From positions 1,740,760-1,804,759 of the forward strand of contig NZ_WJPK01000001.1 in NCBI RefSeq assembly GCF_009649685.1: a stretch of DNA of 64,000 nt, in the 5' to 3' direction. Positions 45,406 to 53,636 of this stretch are shown here, piece by piece (positions within the stretch are counted from its first letter, which is position 1; each line of letters begins with the position of its first letter). Source of the DNA: Flavobacteriaceae bacterium EG-1. Lineage in GTDB: Bacteria > Bacteroidota > Bacteroidia > Flavobacteriales > Flavobacteriaceae. Position numbers and translations under genes: made by a program. The notes below the pieces were generated by a model. That model did no database searches. It saw only the letters and a program-made list of their open reading frames with translations, and had not been told where the DNA came from.

Positions 45406-46569
45406 TTACTTCAAAATATTTTTAGCAATAACTATTTTTTGAATTTCAGTTGTTCCTTCTCCAATAGTACATAGTTTTGCATCTCTATAAAACTTTTCAA
45501 CTGGAAAGTCTTTAGTAAACCCGTAACCCCCGTGTATTTGCACAGCTTCATTTGCTGCCCTTACACATAGTTCTGAGGCATACATTTTAGCCATTGCACC
45601 AATTTTAGTAACTTTTTCCCCTTTATTTTTCATGAATGCGGCTTTGTGTAATAAAAGCTCAGCAGCCTCTATTTCAGTAGCCATATCTGCCAATTTGAAT
45701 GAAATACCTTGAAATTCACATATAGGCTTACCAAATTGAACTCGTTCCTTAGAATATTTTAATGCAGCTTCATAAGCTCCTTTTGCCGTACCTAATGAAA
45801 GTGCGGCAATAGAAATCCTACCACCATCTAGTACTTTCATACTTTGAATAAATCCTGCTCCAACTTCACCAAGTCTATTTTGATCAGAAATTACACAATT
45901 ATCAAAAATTAATTCAGCTGTTTCACTTGCACGCATTCCTAACTTATCTTCCTTTTTACCACTTGTAAAACCAGAAGTGCCCATTTCAACAACAAAGGCA
46001 GTCATTCCATGGCTATCACCTTTTTCACCAGTTCTTGCAATTACAACAGCAACATCACCACTTTTACCATGGGTGATAAAATTCTTAGCTCCGTTTAGAA
46101 TCCAATTATCACCATCCTTAACAGCAGTGGTATTCATTCCACCTGCATCAGACCCCGTATTATGTTCAGTTAAACCCCAAGCCCCAATAAATTCACCTGT
46201 CGCTAATTTCGGAAGCCACTTTCGTTTTTGTTCTTCGTTTCCAAAAGTTAATATATGATTAGTACATAAAGAATTATGTGCCGCAACAGACAGACCTATA
46301 GACGGGTCAACTTTAGAAATTTCTTCAAGAATAGCAATATATTCGTGATATCCTAGACCAGATCCACCATAAATTTCAGGCACTAAAATCCCCATAAAAC
46401 CCATTTCACCAGCTTTTTTAAAAAGATCAACAGGGAATGTTTGAGCTTCATCCCAAAGCATAACATTTGGGCGAATATGCTGTTCTGCAAACTCTTTTGC
46501 CGAAACAGCAACCATCTGTTGTGTTTCAGAATACTCAAAATTCATTTGCGATTCTATATCAACTTTCAT
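45406..46569 (-). CDS. Acyl-CoA dehydrogenase
   Basis: FAD-dependent cytosolic dehydrogenase of 387 residues, introducing the alpha-beta double bond of acyl-CoA in beta-oxidation or branched-chain amino acid breakdown. Signatures: GAWGLTEHNTGSDAGG (flavin region), QFGKPICEFQGISFKLADMA, the QIHGGYGFTKDFPVEKFYRDAK block and GEGTTEIQK, whose Glu is the usual catalytic base. The start could also be the ATG eight codons later (MNFEYSETQQM), which fits family N-termini slightly better. The exact chain-length preference is unknown. Confidence 0.93.
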   Translation of the reverse strand: MKVDIESQMNFEYSETQQMVAVSAKEFAEQHIRPNVMLWDEAQTFPVDLFKKAGEMGFMGILVPEIYGGSGLGYHEYIAILEEISKVDPSIGLSVAAHNSLCTNHILTFGNEEQKRKWLPKLATGEFIGAWGLTEHNTGSDAGGMNTTAVKDGDNWILNGAKNFITHGKSGDVAVVIARTGEKGDSHGMTAFVVEMGTSGFTSGKKEDKLGMRASETAELIFDNCVISDQNRLGEVGAGFIQSMKVLDGGRISIAALSLGTAKGAYEAALKYSKERVQFGKPICEFQGISFKLADMATEIEAAELLLHKAAFMKNKGEKVTKIGAMAKMYASELCVRAANEAVQIHGGYGFTKDFPVEKFYRDAKLCTIGEGTTEIQKIVIAKNILK

Positions 46570-46581
46570 TTCTAGGCATTT

Positions 46582-47484
46582 CTATTTAAGAGACAAATAT
46601 AGCTGAATTATATCCAATTTTTTTGCTGGAAATCCTTCGATAACAGCTAATTGATCAAACGATATAAAATGTCCGTTAGTATCTCTATAATTAACAATTT
46701 CCGAGGCTAAATCATAATTAAAATATACCAATTTTGTTAAATCTTCTATGGCGGCCTCGTTTATATTAATCTTTTTTACTGTCGGAACTGTCTTAATTTT
46801 AAATTTTTTAAATAGCCTTTCTACTACTTCTGATTCTAAGCCATATACATGGTACAATTGTTCTTTAACAATAAATCCACCTAATCGATCACGAAATTTA
46901 ATAATGCGTTTAGACAACTTCTCTCCTATTCCATTTATTACTTGCAAATCTCTTACCGTTGCCAAGTTTAAATCATATAGCACTACATTTTTCTTATTAT
47001 TAAATTCTGTACTATTTTGACTTGTTCTATAATTTTTTTCGCTAATTTCTGATTTTATAGCGTTTTTCTTCACCCAGTTTGGAAATTTAAAATAAGGGGC
47101 AATTTCATTCAAAAGACTGTCTGAGACCTTAGTTATCTGCTGAAATTCTTCTTTAGAGTTAACGAAGTTATTTCCACTTCGAAAATTATGCAGTCTATCT
47201 ATTTCTTTAACGGATAATCCTAATGCATATCCTTTATAATCAGTAATAAAATTAGGGTTGAAAGGATAGATTTTTAGCGTATCCTTTTGACTTGCTTTTT
47301 CTTTTAATAACTCTATTTTGTTTTGCGTTTCGGTATCTAAATTTAATATATTAACGGGTTTACTATTTGAATAATGTAACCAACTTAAGTAGCCTAATTG
47401 AACCAATACAATAAACAAGAGTAAAAAGAAAATCCCACTCCGTTCTTGTTTACTGAACGTAAAGTGGGATTTAAATTTTTTCAA
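46582..47484 (-). CDS. Helix-hairpin-helix (ComEA-like) membrane-anchored protein
   Basis: 300 residues with one N-terminal transmembrane helix (about 17-37, SGIFFLLLFIVLVQLGYLSW) and three or four helix-hairpin-helix units: a partial one near 88-98, LQVINGIGEKLSKRIIKFRD (about 181-200), an INEAAIEDLTKL unit and one ending FPAKKLDIIQLYL. HhH pairs of this kind bind DNA without sequence preference in ComEA uptake proteins. The protein is longer than ComEA. The likely role is DNA binding on the membrane surface. It lies between the ACAD and the AGCS symporter on the same strand. Confidence 0.85.
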   Translation of the reverse strand: MKKFKSHFTFSKQERSGIFFLLLFIVLVQLGYLSWLHYSNSKPVNILNLDTETQNKIELLKEKASQKDTLKIYPFNPNFITDYKGYALGLSVKEIDRLHNFRSGNNFVNSKEEFQQITKVSDSLLNEIAPYFKFPNWVKKNAIKSEISEKNYRTSQNSTEFNNKKNVVLYDLNLATVRDLQVINGIGEKLSKRIIKFRDRLGGFIVKEQLYHVYGLESEVVERLFKKFKIKTVPTVKKININEAAIEDLTKLVYFNYDLASEIVNYRDTNGHFISFDQLAVIEGFPAKKLDIIQLYLSLK

Positions 47485-47490
47485 TTGTTC

Positions 47491-49095
47491 CTATTTTACA
47501 CGTTTAATTGCTTCTAAATACTTAATTAATTGTTGTTTTACTACAGGAAACAAGAAATATAATCCAATCATATTTGGAAACACCATAGCAAAAATCATAG
47601 CATCAGAGAAATCCCATATAGACTTCATACTAGCAGCTGCCCCAATTACTATAAACATTAAAAATAATAGTTTATAAACCATATCCGCTGTCTTGCCTCT
47701 TCCAAATAAAAACTTCCACGACTGAAGTCCGTAATAAGACCAAGATATCATAGTAGAAACAGCAAATAGAACCACAGCTATTGTTAAAAACACATTTGAA
47801 TATGGAATATATTTGGCAAAAGCCATTGAAGTAATGCCAGCTCCCTCATAAGAAACACCGTCAATTAAAACGGCACCACTACCATCTCCACCATACTCAA
47901 AATAACCTCCAAAATTAAAAATTATAATCACCAAAGCTGTCATTGTACATATAACAACGGTATCAATAAATGGCTCTAAAAGTGCTACCAAACCCTCTGA
48001 TGCTGAATATTTAGTTTTTACAGCTGAATGCGCTATAGATGCCGAACCTGCCCCAGCCTCATTGGAAAACGCTGCTCTTTTAAAACCAACTAAAAGCACG
48101 CCAATTACACTGCCCACCCCTACTGCCGTAGGATTAAAAGCCTCCGATATAATTAAACCGATGGCATCATCTACCATTGAAAAATTACTAAATATAATGT
48201 ACAAACAAGCTAACAAATACATAACTGCCATAAATGGCACTACTTTTTCAGTAACAGATGCAATCCTCTTAATTCCACCAATAATAATAATGCCAACCAA
48301 AATAGCCAAGACAATCCCGATAAGCGCCCCAGCACTGGTACTTTCAAACCCCATAAGTTCTTTAAGGACAATTGTCGCTTGATTTGATTGTGCTGCATTT
48401 CCACCTCCAAAAGACCCACCGATACAGAAAACCGCAAAGATTCCGGCTGCTATTTTACCTACCGTTTTAAAGCCCCTATCTTTTAGGCCTTTACTTAAAT
48501 AATACATCGGACCTCCATAAACAGTACCATCTTCACCTACGTCTCTATATTCTACCCCCAATGTACATTCAACAAATTTTGTAGACATTCCGAGTAATCC
48601 ACATATAATCATCCAAAAAGTGGCACCTGGCCCACCTAAAGCTATTGCCAAAGCTACACCTGCAATATTACCATTACCCACCGTACCAGAAACTGCAGTT
48701 GCCAAAGCTTGAAAGTGACTTACTTCACCTTCTTCACTTTCATCACGAATAGTGTCCGGAATATCACCATCAATTGCTAAATCCGATTTTTCAACACCAT
48801 GTCCTTCAGGCATTTCAATTTCATCATATTTACCTCGAACGGTATTTATAGCTTTACCAAAATATCGAATATTCGGAAATCCAAAGTAAATTGTAAAAAA
48901 CAATGCACTTAAAACAAGTAAAATTAATACGAAAGGAATACCAGCTATTTCAAAAAATATAACAGCTGAGAAAAAATCAGAAACTGGCTTAAAAGCTTGG
49001 TCTATTTGCTGATCTAGACCTAATTCTGTGGCTTCTTGTGCATTGGTCAAAATTGGTAAAAAGGTGGCGATAATAAAAAGAAGCCTGTATTTCAT
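47491..49095 (-). CDS. Alanine/glycine:cation symporter (AGCS family)
   Basis: 534-residue multi-pass inner-membrane protein taking up alanine or glycine with Na+. An N-terminal signal-like segment (MKYRLLFIIATFLPILTNAQ) precedes the first family helix. The family block ALGGPGATFWMIICGLLGMS followed by KFVECTLGVEYRD is clear, as are KRAAFSNEAGAGSASIAHSA and VGNGNIAGVALAIALG. The length is near the usual 450-550. It starts 102 bases downstream of the K+ channel stop. Confidence 0.92.
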   Translation of the reverse strand: MKYRLLFIIATFLPILTNAQEATELGLDQQIDQAFKPVSDFFSAVIFFEIAGIPFVLILLVLSALFFTIYFGFPNIRYFGKAINTVRGKYDEIEMPEGHGVEKSDLAIDGDIPDTIRDESEEGEVSHFQALATAVSGTVGNGNIAGVALAIALGGPGATFWMIICGLLGMSTKFVECTLGVEYRDVGEDGTVYGGPMYYLSKGLKDRGFKTVGKIAAGIFAVFCIGGSFGGGNAAQSNQATIVLKELMGFESTSAGALIGIVLAILVGIIIIGGIKRIASVTEKVVPFMAVMYLLACLYIIFSNFSMVDDAIGLIISEAFNPTAVGVGSVIGVLLVGFKRAAFSNEAGAGSASIAHSAVKTKYSASEGLVALLEPFIDTVVICTMTALVIIIFNFGGYFEYGGDGSGAVLIDGVSYEGAGITSMAFAKYIPYSNVFLTIAVVLFAVSTMISWSYYGLQSWKFLFGRGKTADMVYKLLFLMFIVIGAAASMKSIWDFSDAMIFAMVFPNMIGLYFLFPVVKQQLIKYLEAIKRVK

Positions 49096-49197
49096 AAGTT
49101 ATAATTTGGTTATCTTAATGTAAGGTTAGGCCAACAATATCCTAAAAAATCGCAACACTATCAAGTATTAAGCGAAGTATTAACTTTTTACAATCAA

Positions 49198-50205
49198 TTA
49201 TTCTATATTGAACATTTGATTCAACTTTTTTATTTGATTAGGATTACCTAAGACAATAACTTTACTTTTAGGTTCTAGAATCAATTCAGGCTCAGGGTTT
49301 ATTATATAAGTACCGTTTGGAGCAACATAGCCAATTATTGTACATCCTGTTTTTTTTCTTAAATCTAAGTCGTAAATAGAATTACAATCCAATTTATCTT
49401 GCAATTCCTCAATCGCAACTTCTTCTAAATTTGGGGTACCATCGGCAACATTAGAAATTCGATCCATAAAATCTATAAGATCGGGGTTTACAACTAAAGC
49501 AGCCATATGATCACCACCAACCTTATCTGGCATAATAACCTTATCTGCACCAGCTAATCTTAGTTTTTTTTGCGAATTAATTTGTGAGGCCCTACTTATG
49601 ATAAATAGTTTTTGATTAAGTTGTTTAGCCGACAGCACTACAAATAAGTTGTCTGAATCATCGGGCAATGCCGCTATTAAATATTTTGCCTTTTCTATTC
49701 CTGCTCGTTGTAAAACCTCATCTTCATTAGCATCTCCTTCGATAAAAAGAAAATCATCCTCAAATTTTTCAATAATTTCTCTATCACGTTCAACCACCAC
49801 AAAAGGTCGTTTATAGTTCGCTAGACTTAATGCTGCTTGAGAACCATTTCTACCAAACCCACAAATTATGATATGACCATTAAGTGATTCAATTCTATTT
49901 TTCACTTTTTTCTTTTTAAGTATTTGTAAAGTATTTCTACTAAGAATATATTCTGTAATTACAGAAATAGCAAAACCTATTATAAAGATACTAGTAATGA
50001 TTAATAATATGGTGAAGATTTTTGCCGAATCACCTAACGGGTTCACCTCATTATAACCTACTGTGGTGATTGTTATTATGGTCATATAAAATGCATCTAA
50101 CCAATCAAAATCATAAAAAAAATGAAAACCAAAAACACCAATAAGCACTACGGTAACCAATAAAAAAATAGCCAGATATATTTTAGAACGAAATAGCTTT
50201 AGCAT
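49198..50205 (-). CDS. Potassium channel with RCK/TrkA-N regulatory domain
   Basis: 335 residues. Two transmembrane helices (about 8-26 and 62-84) surround a pore loop with TTVGYNEV. The usual K+ filter TVGYG has Asn instead of the last Gly here. A Rossmann-fold RCK domain follows (IIICGFGRNGSQAALSLANY, about 112-131; VVVERDREIIEKF), then a TrkA-C-like end. It should form a tetramer gated by ligand on the RCK ring. It sits one base after the PspC-like gene. Confidence 0.9.
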   Translation of the reverse strand: MLKLFRSKIYLAIFLLVTVVLIGVFGFHFFYDFDWLDAFYMTIITITTVGYNEVNPLGDSAKIFTILLIITSIFIIGFAISVITEYILSRNTLQILKKKKVKNRIESLNGHIIICGFGRNGSQAALSLANYKRPFVVVERDREIIEKFEDDFLFIEGDANEDEVLQRAGIEKAKYLIAALPDDSDNLFVVLSAKQLNQKLFIISRASQINSQKKLRLAGADKVIMPDKVGGDHMAALVVNPDLIDFMDRISNVADGTPNLEEVAIEELQDKLDCNSIYDLDLRKKTGCTIIGYVAPNGTYIINPEPELILEPKSKVIVLGNPNQIKKLNQMFNIE

Positions 50206-50206
50206 A

Positions 50207-50434
50207 TTAAAGGTCGAATACTGAGGTTCTTTTAGTATAAATTAAATCTTTAATCTTAAGTAAAAATGTAAGAAATAAATAAAGTGCAAAACCGAAGCCC
50301 AATGTAGCAAAAGTTAGATAAATAAAAGAGGTTCTTACTACCCTTGCTCGAATACCCATTCGTTCTGCAATTCTTCTACAAACTTCGAAGCCTCTTTTTT
50401 GAAAATAATATAGAATATTGTAGAAAAAATTCAT
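50207..50434 (-). CDS. Short PspC-domain membrane protein
   Basis: 75 residues. The segment VCRRIAERMGIRARVVRTSFIYL with one following transmembrane helix (about 38-64) is the PspC signature. PspC proteins sense membrane stress, but this short form lacks the other Psp parts, so the role is uncertain. It lies between DUF2851 (9 bases) and the K+ channel (1 base), so it belongs to that operon. Confidence 0.8.
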   Translation of the reverse strand: MNFFYNILYYFQKRGFEVCRRIAERMGIRARVVRTSFIYLTFATLGFGFALYLFLTFLLKIKDLIYTKRTSVFDL

Positions 50435-50443
50435 TTTATAAAG

Positions 50444-51775
50444 CTAATTAATTCCTTTCAATAATTCTACACCTACAGTGCATTGTAAACATTTGTTTTT
50501 TGTACAATAGTGATTATACATTTGCAAAATTGCTTGACTATCTAAAGCATTTTTCACATCCACTTTTAATTGAGAAAAACCGGAAATAATCGAATTTTCT
50601 TCTCTTTTAATCTGAGACAGTATACTAACAATCAACTCATTAATATCTTTTCCAAGGTATTTTGCATAGCATAATCTTAATGGCAAAATAGTGTTTATCA
50701 GCAACAAATCAACAAATTTTATAGAAAGTTTTTTTACACTTTTATTTGAAGATTTACCAAATGTATAATGAGTACTCCAATAATCGCTCGCTTTTACATC
50801 AAACAGTTTGTAATACCCTAATAATTCATTACAATTAGTAATAGAGCTAAAAATATTCTGATTTTCAACATATAAATTAGCCAGTTGAGATAATCTTATA
50901 GTAGGAAAATTTGACGGTCTTAGTTTAAAAAATTCAGGTTTTAATACTCCTGAATTCTCCAAATTAAATTTATTCTTCTGATATAGGTACTCCTTTTTTA
51001 GCCTAACATAATAATCATCTACAATATGGTTGCTTTCCAACAAATGAGACATACCAAACAAAACACTTTCTAAAGAATTTAAATCTCCTGTTAACTTTTT
51101 TAGAGTAGAAAAATCAATAGCCTCAGACAAGGTCATAAAAGCCTCTCCATTAATTTTTAAGCCGAAATTTTTTAGCAATAATTTAAACAGTGTTTGCTCC
51201 CAGTCATTATTAGATTTATTTAGTAATTCAAGAATAAATTCTGATTTACTTTCTAATCTTTCAAAAAACATTCTTTCTTTCCAATTACTGAATTGAAAAG
51301 AATTTATACCGGCAATTTCTTGTTCACAATTAATGAAGGTCTTATTACGCTGTCTAAATAATTTCTTATAATTATCTAATAAAGAAGTTGATATATAATG
51401 CCTTAATTCTAAAGTTGGAATTTTTGAACCATCACTTCTAAAAACTTGAGCATCGTCTTGCCATACAACATGCAGAATTACATTATTATAATTTTGATCT
51501 TGCTCATGATTATGAGCAAACCAGTCAGAAGATTTAATATGAATTTCAACATTACCGGCCCAGACCTGATTATCAATTTCAACTTTAGCATTAAAAAAAT
51601 CGGGACCAGAATGAAGGTTGTGTGAACCGACATCAATAATATGAATACCCTCATTATCGGAAGTTGTCAATTCCTCCAACTGAAGTTTCCTATACTTCCA
51701 TATAAAATGTAATAAGTCTTCTCGCAATTTATATTGGTTAGGTGTAAACAGAACATCATGCAAATTAAGTCTCAA
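50444..51775 (-). CDS. DUF2851 family protein
   Basis: 443-residue soluble protein. The conserved N-terminal block includes IDVGSHNLHSGPDFFNAKV, EIHIKSSDWFAHNHEQDQNYNNVILHVVW (in part) and IPTLELRHYIS. These are nuclease-like or amidase-like in appearance, but no activity has been assigned in my knowledge. The C-terminus has a Cys pair, NKCLQCTVG. The family is common in Bacteroidota. First gene of the minus-strand unit with the PspC-like and K+ channel genes. Confidence 0.88.
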   Translation of the reverse strand: MRLNLHDVLFTPNQYKLREDLLHFIWKYRKLQLEELTTSDNEGIHIIDVGSHNLHSGPDFFNAKVEIDNQVWAGNVEIHIKSSDWFAHNHEQDQNYNNVILHVVWQDDAQVFRSDGSKIPTLELRHYISTSLLDNYKKLFRQRNKTFINCEQEIAGINSFQFSNWKERMFFERLESKSEFILELLNKSNNDWEQTLFKLLLKNFGLKINGEAFMTLSEAIDFSTLKKLTGDLNSLESVLFGMSHLLESNHIVDDYYVRLKKEYLYQKNKFNLENSGVLKPEFFKLRPSNFPTIRLSQLANLYVENQNIFSSITNCNELLGYYKLFDVKASDYWSTHYTFGKSSNKSVKKLSIKFVDLLLINTILPLRLCYAKYLGKDINELIVSILSQIKREENSIISGFSQLKVDVKNALDSQAILQMYNHYCTKNKCLQCTVGVELLKGIN

Positions 51776-51824
51776 AATTAGACTAAAATTAACACCACTA
51801 CCTACCGCTATTTATTACGTGGAA

Positions 51825-52136
51825 CTATTCGGCTACTTCACCCTCCCAGTTCATAAAACCACCTTCTAAATTGTAGGCGTTTTCAATGCCAAGACTGCCC
51901 AATATTGCACAAGCCTGACCACTTCTATTTCCACTTCTACAGTAAACATAGTAGTTTTTACTCTTATCTAACTTTTCAACTTCATCAATAAATCCTTGTC
52001 CTTTATAAATATCAATATGAATAGAATTAGGTATATACCCTTCATCAACTTCTTCTTGCGTTCGAACATCTAAGATAATAGCGTTATCATCTGCTTCTAA
52101 TTGTTCCTCCCACTCTAGTTGTGATAAATCCGACAT
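51825..52136 (-). CDS. Rhodanese-like domain protein
   Basis: 103-residue single rhodanese domain. The active-site loop is YCRSGNRSGQA with catalytic Cys. The CH2-type motif LDVRTQEEVDEGYIPNSIHI is at 22-41. It may carry sulfane sulfur to targets. Its promoter region faces the MarR gene and is covered by a MarR-type palindrome. Confidence 0.92.
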   Translation of the reverse strand: MSDLSQLEWEEQLEADDNAIILDVRTQEEVDEGYIPNSIHIDIYKGQGFIDEVEKLDKSKNYYVYCRSGNRSGQACAILGSLGIENAYNLEGGFMNWEGEVAE

Positions 52137-52160
52137 AATTTTTTCTTAAGATTTGCAATT

Positions 52161-52168
52161 CAAAAATA
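52161..52168 (-). promoter_or_regulatory. -7 promoter element of the rhodanese gene
   Basis: On the minus strand TATTTTTG, an exact TAnnTTTG, 25 bases before the start at 52136. The palindrome at 52165-52181 overlaps it. Confidence 0.5.
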
Positions 52169-52181
52169 CATTAATTGTATT
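52165..52181. promoter_or_regulatory. Palindrome 1, likely MarR operator
   Basis: AATACATTAATTGTATT is a perfect 6+5+6 inverted repeat. It covers the -7 box of the rhodanese gene. Its half TTGTAT is shared with the palindromes at 52256, hence the same regulator is inferred. Confidence 0.55.
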
Positions 52182-52250
52182 AAAAGTACTCTCAAAAAAT
52201 AATTAACAATTAATTGGCTATAATTTTAAGCTGCAATATAAAAATAACAA

Positions 52251-52258
52251 TACATTTG
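52251..52258 (+). promoter_or_regulatory. -7 promoter element of the MarR gene
   Basis: TACATTTG, an exact TAnnTTTG, 22 bases before the MarR ATG. The palindrome at 52256 begins within it. Confidence 0.5.
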
Positions 52259-52275
52259 TATATACAATAATTGTA
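52256..52275. promoter_or_regulatory. Palindrome 2, likely MarR operator (two overlapping inverted repeats)
   Basis: TTGTATATACAA (52256-52267) is a perfect 12-base palindrome. It overlaps TACAATAATTGTA (52263-52275), another inverted repeat with a 1-base centre. They cover the promoter and start site of the MarR gene, as expected for autorepression. Confidence 0.6.
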
Positions 52276-52280
52276 GAGAC

Positions 52281-52727
52281 ATGAATGTTGAGGAAATTTT
52301 ACAAACCGAAAGTCAAATACCCCTAGAAAGCAGAACTATTATTCACTTTTTACTGGTGAACAATAAAATAAATGAATCTATTTCAAATGTTTTAAAACCT
52401 TTTGATATCTCTCCTCAGCAATTTAACGTATTACGAATTTTAAGAGGACAAAATGGAACTCCAGCAAATTTATCTACATTAAATGATCGTATGATAACTA
52501 AAATGAGTAATACCACAAGACTTGTAGATAAATTAATTATTAAGGGTTATGTAGATAGAATTACATGCCCGTCTAATCGCAGAAAAGTTGAGATAAATAT
52601 TACGGAAACAGGTAAAAAGGAGCTAAAAAAAATGGATATTGCCATGAGTAATGCGGAAAAAAAAATTCTTAAAAACTTATCAAAATCAGAATTAAAAGAA
52701 TTGAACAATTTATTCAACAAGTTATAA
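52281..52727 (+). CDS. MarR-family transcriptional regulator
   Basis: 148-residue winged-helix repressor that works as a dimer. The helix-turn-helix runs FNVLRILRGQNGTPANLSTL, then TKMSNTTRLVDKLIIKGYVD (recognition helix), and the wing is CPSNRRKVEINITETG. Palindromic operator candidates lie at its own promoter. Downstream it is followed by a YceI gene after 101 bases, divergent from a rhodanese gene. A common theme is response to redox or organic stress. Confidence 0.93.
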   Translation: MNVEEILQTESQIPLESRTIIHFLLVNNKINESISNVLKPFDISPQQFNVLRILRGQNGTPANLSTLNDRMITKMSNTTRLVDKLIIKGYVDRITCPSNRRKVEINITETGKKELKKMDIAMSNAEKKILKNLSKSELKELNNLFNKL

Positions 52728-52828
52728 TGCCTAAAAATTCGGCACATTAATTGAATTAAATAGAGTAAAATACAACACATTATTAACTAGTTCCAGTAAA
52801 TTCTGGATAAACACAAATTTGAAAAATT

Positions 52829-53407
52829 ATGAAAAAAACAGTATTAAGTTTAGCGTTAGCATTAGTATTCGGAGCAACTGCTACCGCAACAGAACCAATT
52901 GTAAATGAAAAAAAAGAAATTAAACCCGAATCAAGTACAATTAATTGGAAAGCTTACAAAGTTACTGGTGGTCATGAAGGTATGGTTAAGTTAAAATCTG
53001 GATATTTAGAATTTAATGGTAAAAAATTAACTGGTGGCGAGTTTGAGGTTGATATGACAACGCTAGTAGCTACAGATCTCGATGGAGAGATGAAGGGTAA
53101 ATTAGAAGGACATTTAAAGTCTGACGACTTTTTTGGAGTTGAAAATCACAAAACTTCAACCTTAAAAATTACAAGTGTTAAACCATTTAATGATAAATCG
53201 TATACAGCAACTGGAGATTTAACGATAAAAGGTATTACAAAGCCAATAACTTTTGTAATTTCATTATTCGAAAATAAGGCTACTGCAACTTTAAAAGTGG
53301 ATCGTACTAAATATGATATAAAATATAATTCAGGTAATTTCTTTGAAAACCTTGGCGACAAAACAATTTACGACGAATTCGACCTTGTTGTTGATTTAGC
53401 GTATTAA
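52829..53407 (+). CDS. YceI-family periplasmic protein
   Basis: 192 residues with a signal peptide (MKKTVLSLALALVFGATATA). The lipocalin-like YceI fold binds polyisoprenoid-type lipids. Clear motifs are STINWKAYKVTGGHEGMVKL, GGEFEVDMTTLVATD, LKSDDFFGVENHKTSTLKI (in part) and GDLTIKGITKPITF. It is next to a MarR gene, a pair often seen in Bacteroidota. It has its own strong terminator. Confidence 0.93.
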   Translation: MKKTVLSLALALVFGATATATEPIVNEKKEIKPESSTINWKAYKVTGGHEGMVKLKSGYLEFNGKKLTGGEFEVDMTTLVATDLDGEMKGKLEGHLKSDDFFGVENHKTSTLKITSVKPFNDKSYTATGDLTIKGITKPITFVISLFENKATATLKVDRTKYDIKYNSGNFFENLGDKTIYDEFDLVVDLAY

Positions 53408-53429
53408 GTAAACTTGACCTCACAAGTTT

Positions 53430-53462
53430 AACCCCGTTTCTTATTTGAAACGGGGTTTTTTA
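53430..53462 (+). terminator. Terminator of the yceI gene
   Basis: AACCCCGTTTC and GAAACGGGGTT make an 11-bp perfect stem with a 6-base loop, followed by TTTTTATTT. It also insulates the trp promoter 11 bases further on. Confidence 0.92.
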
Positions 53463-53472
53463 TTTGAATTAA

Positions 53473-53503
53473 TTTGCAAGTTTAAAAATGATTTCTATAT
53501 TTG
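53473..53503 (+). promoter_or_regulatory. trp operon promoter (TTTG-N19-TATATTTG)
   Basis: A -33 box TTTG (53473-53476), a spacer of exactly 19 bases and a -7 box TATATTTG (53496-53503) fit the Bacteroidota consensus perfectly. Transcription should start near 53509-53511. Confidence 0.85.
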
Positions 53504-53520
53504 AACCAATGAATATTTAC

Positions 53521-53565
53521 ATGACAAAAATATGGTGGTGGTACAACTCTCGAAAAAAATCGTGA
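53521..53565 (+). CDS. trpL: trp leader peptide (MTKIWWWYNSRKKS)
   Basis: A 14-codon frame with three consecutive Trp codons (TGG at 53533-53541) ends in TGA 28 bases before the attenuator hairpin. This is the classical design of a trp attenuator: ribosomes stall at the Trp codons when Trp-tRNA is scarce and so prevent terminator formation. An in-frame ATG 12 bases further up (53509, giving MNIYMTKIWWWYNSRKKS) coincides with the predicted transcription start and would need leaderless initiation. Both starts end at the same stop. Not a gene with a stable product. Confidence 0.88.
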   Translation: MTKIWWWYNSRKKS

Positions 53566-53593
53566 GCTGAGCATTGCTATAGTCAAACTATAT

Positions 53594-53622
53594 AAGGCCT
53601 GTCTTCACGACAGGCCTTTTTT
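53594..53622 (+). terminator. trp attenuator terminator
   Basis: AAGGCCTGTC and GACAGGCCTT form a 10-bp stem with loop TTCAC, followed by TTTTTTAATT. It lies between the Trp-rich leader peptide and trpE. A competing hairpin is possible with TATAGtcaaaCTATA at about 53578-53592, but it overlaps the terminator only slightly; I did not find a strong antiterminator by eye. Confidence 0.88.
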
Positions 53623-53636
53623 AATTAATATGTTTT

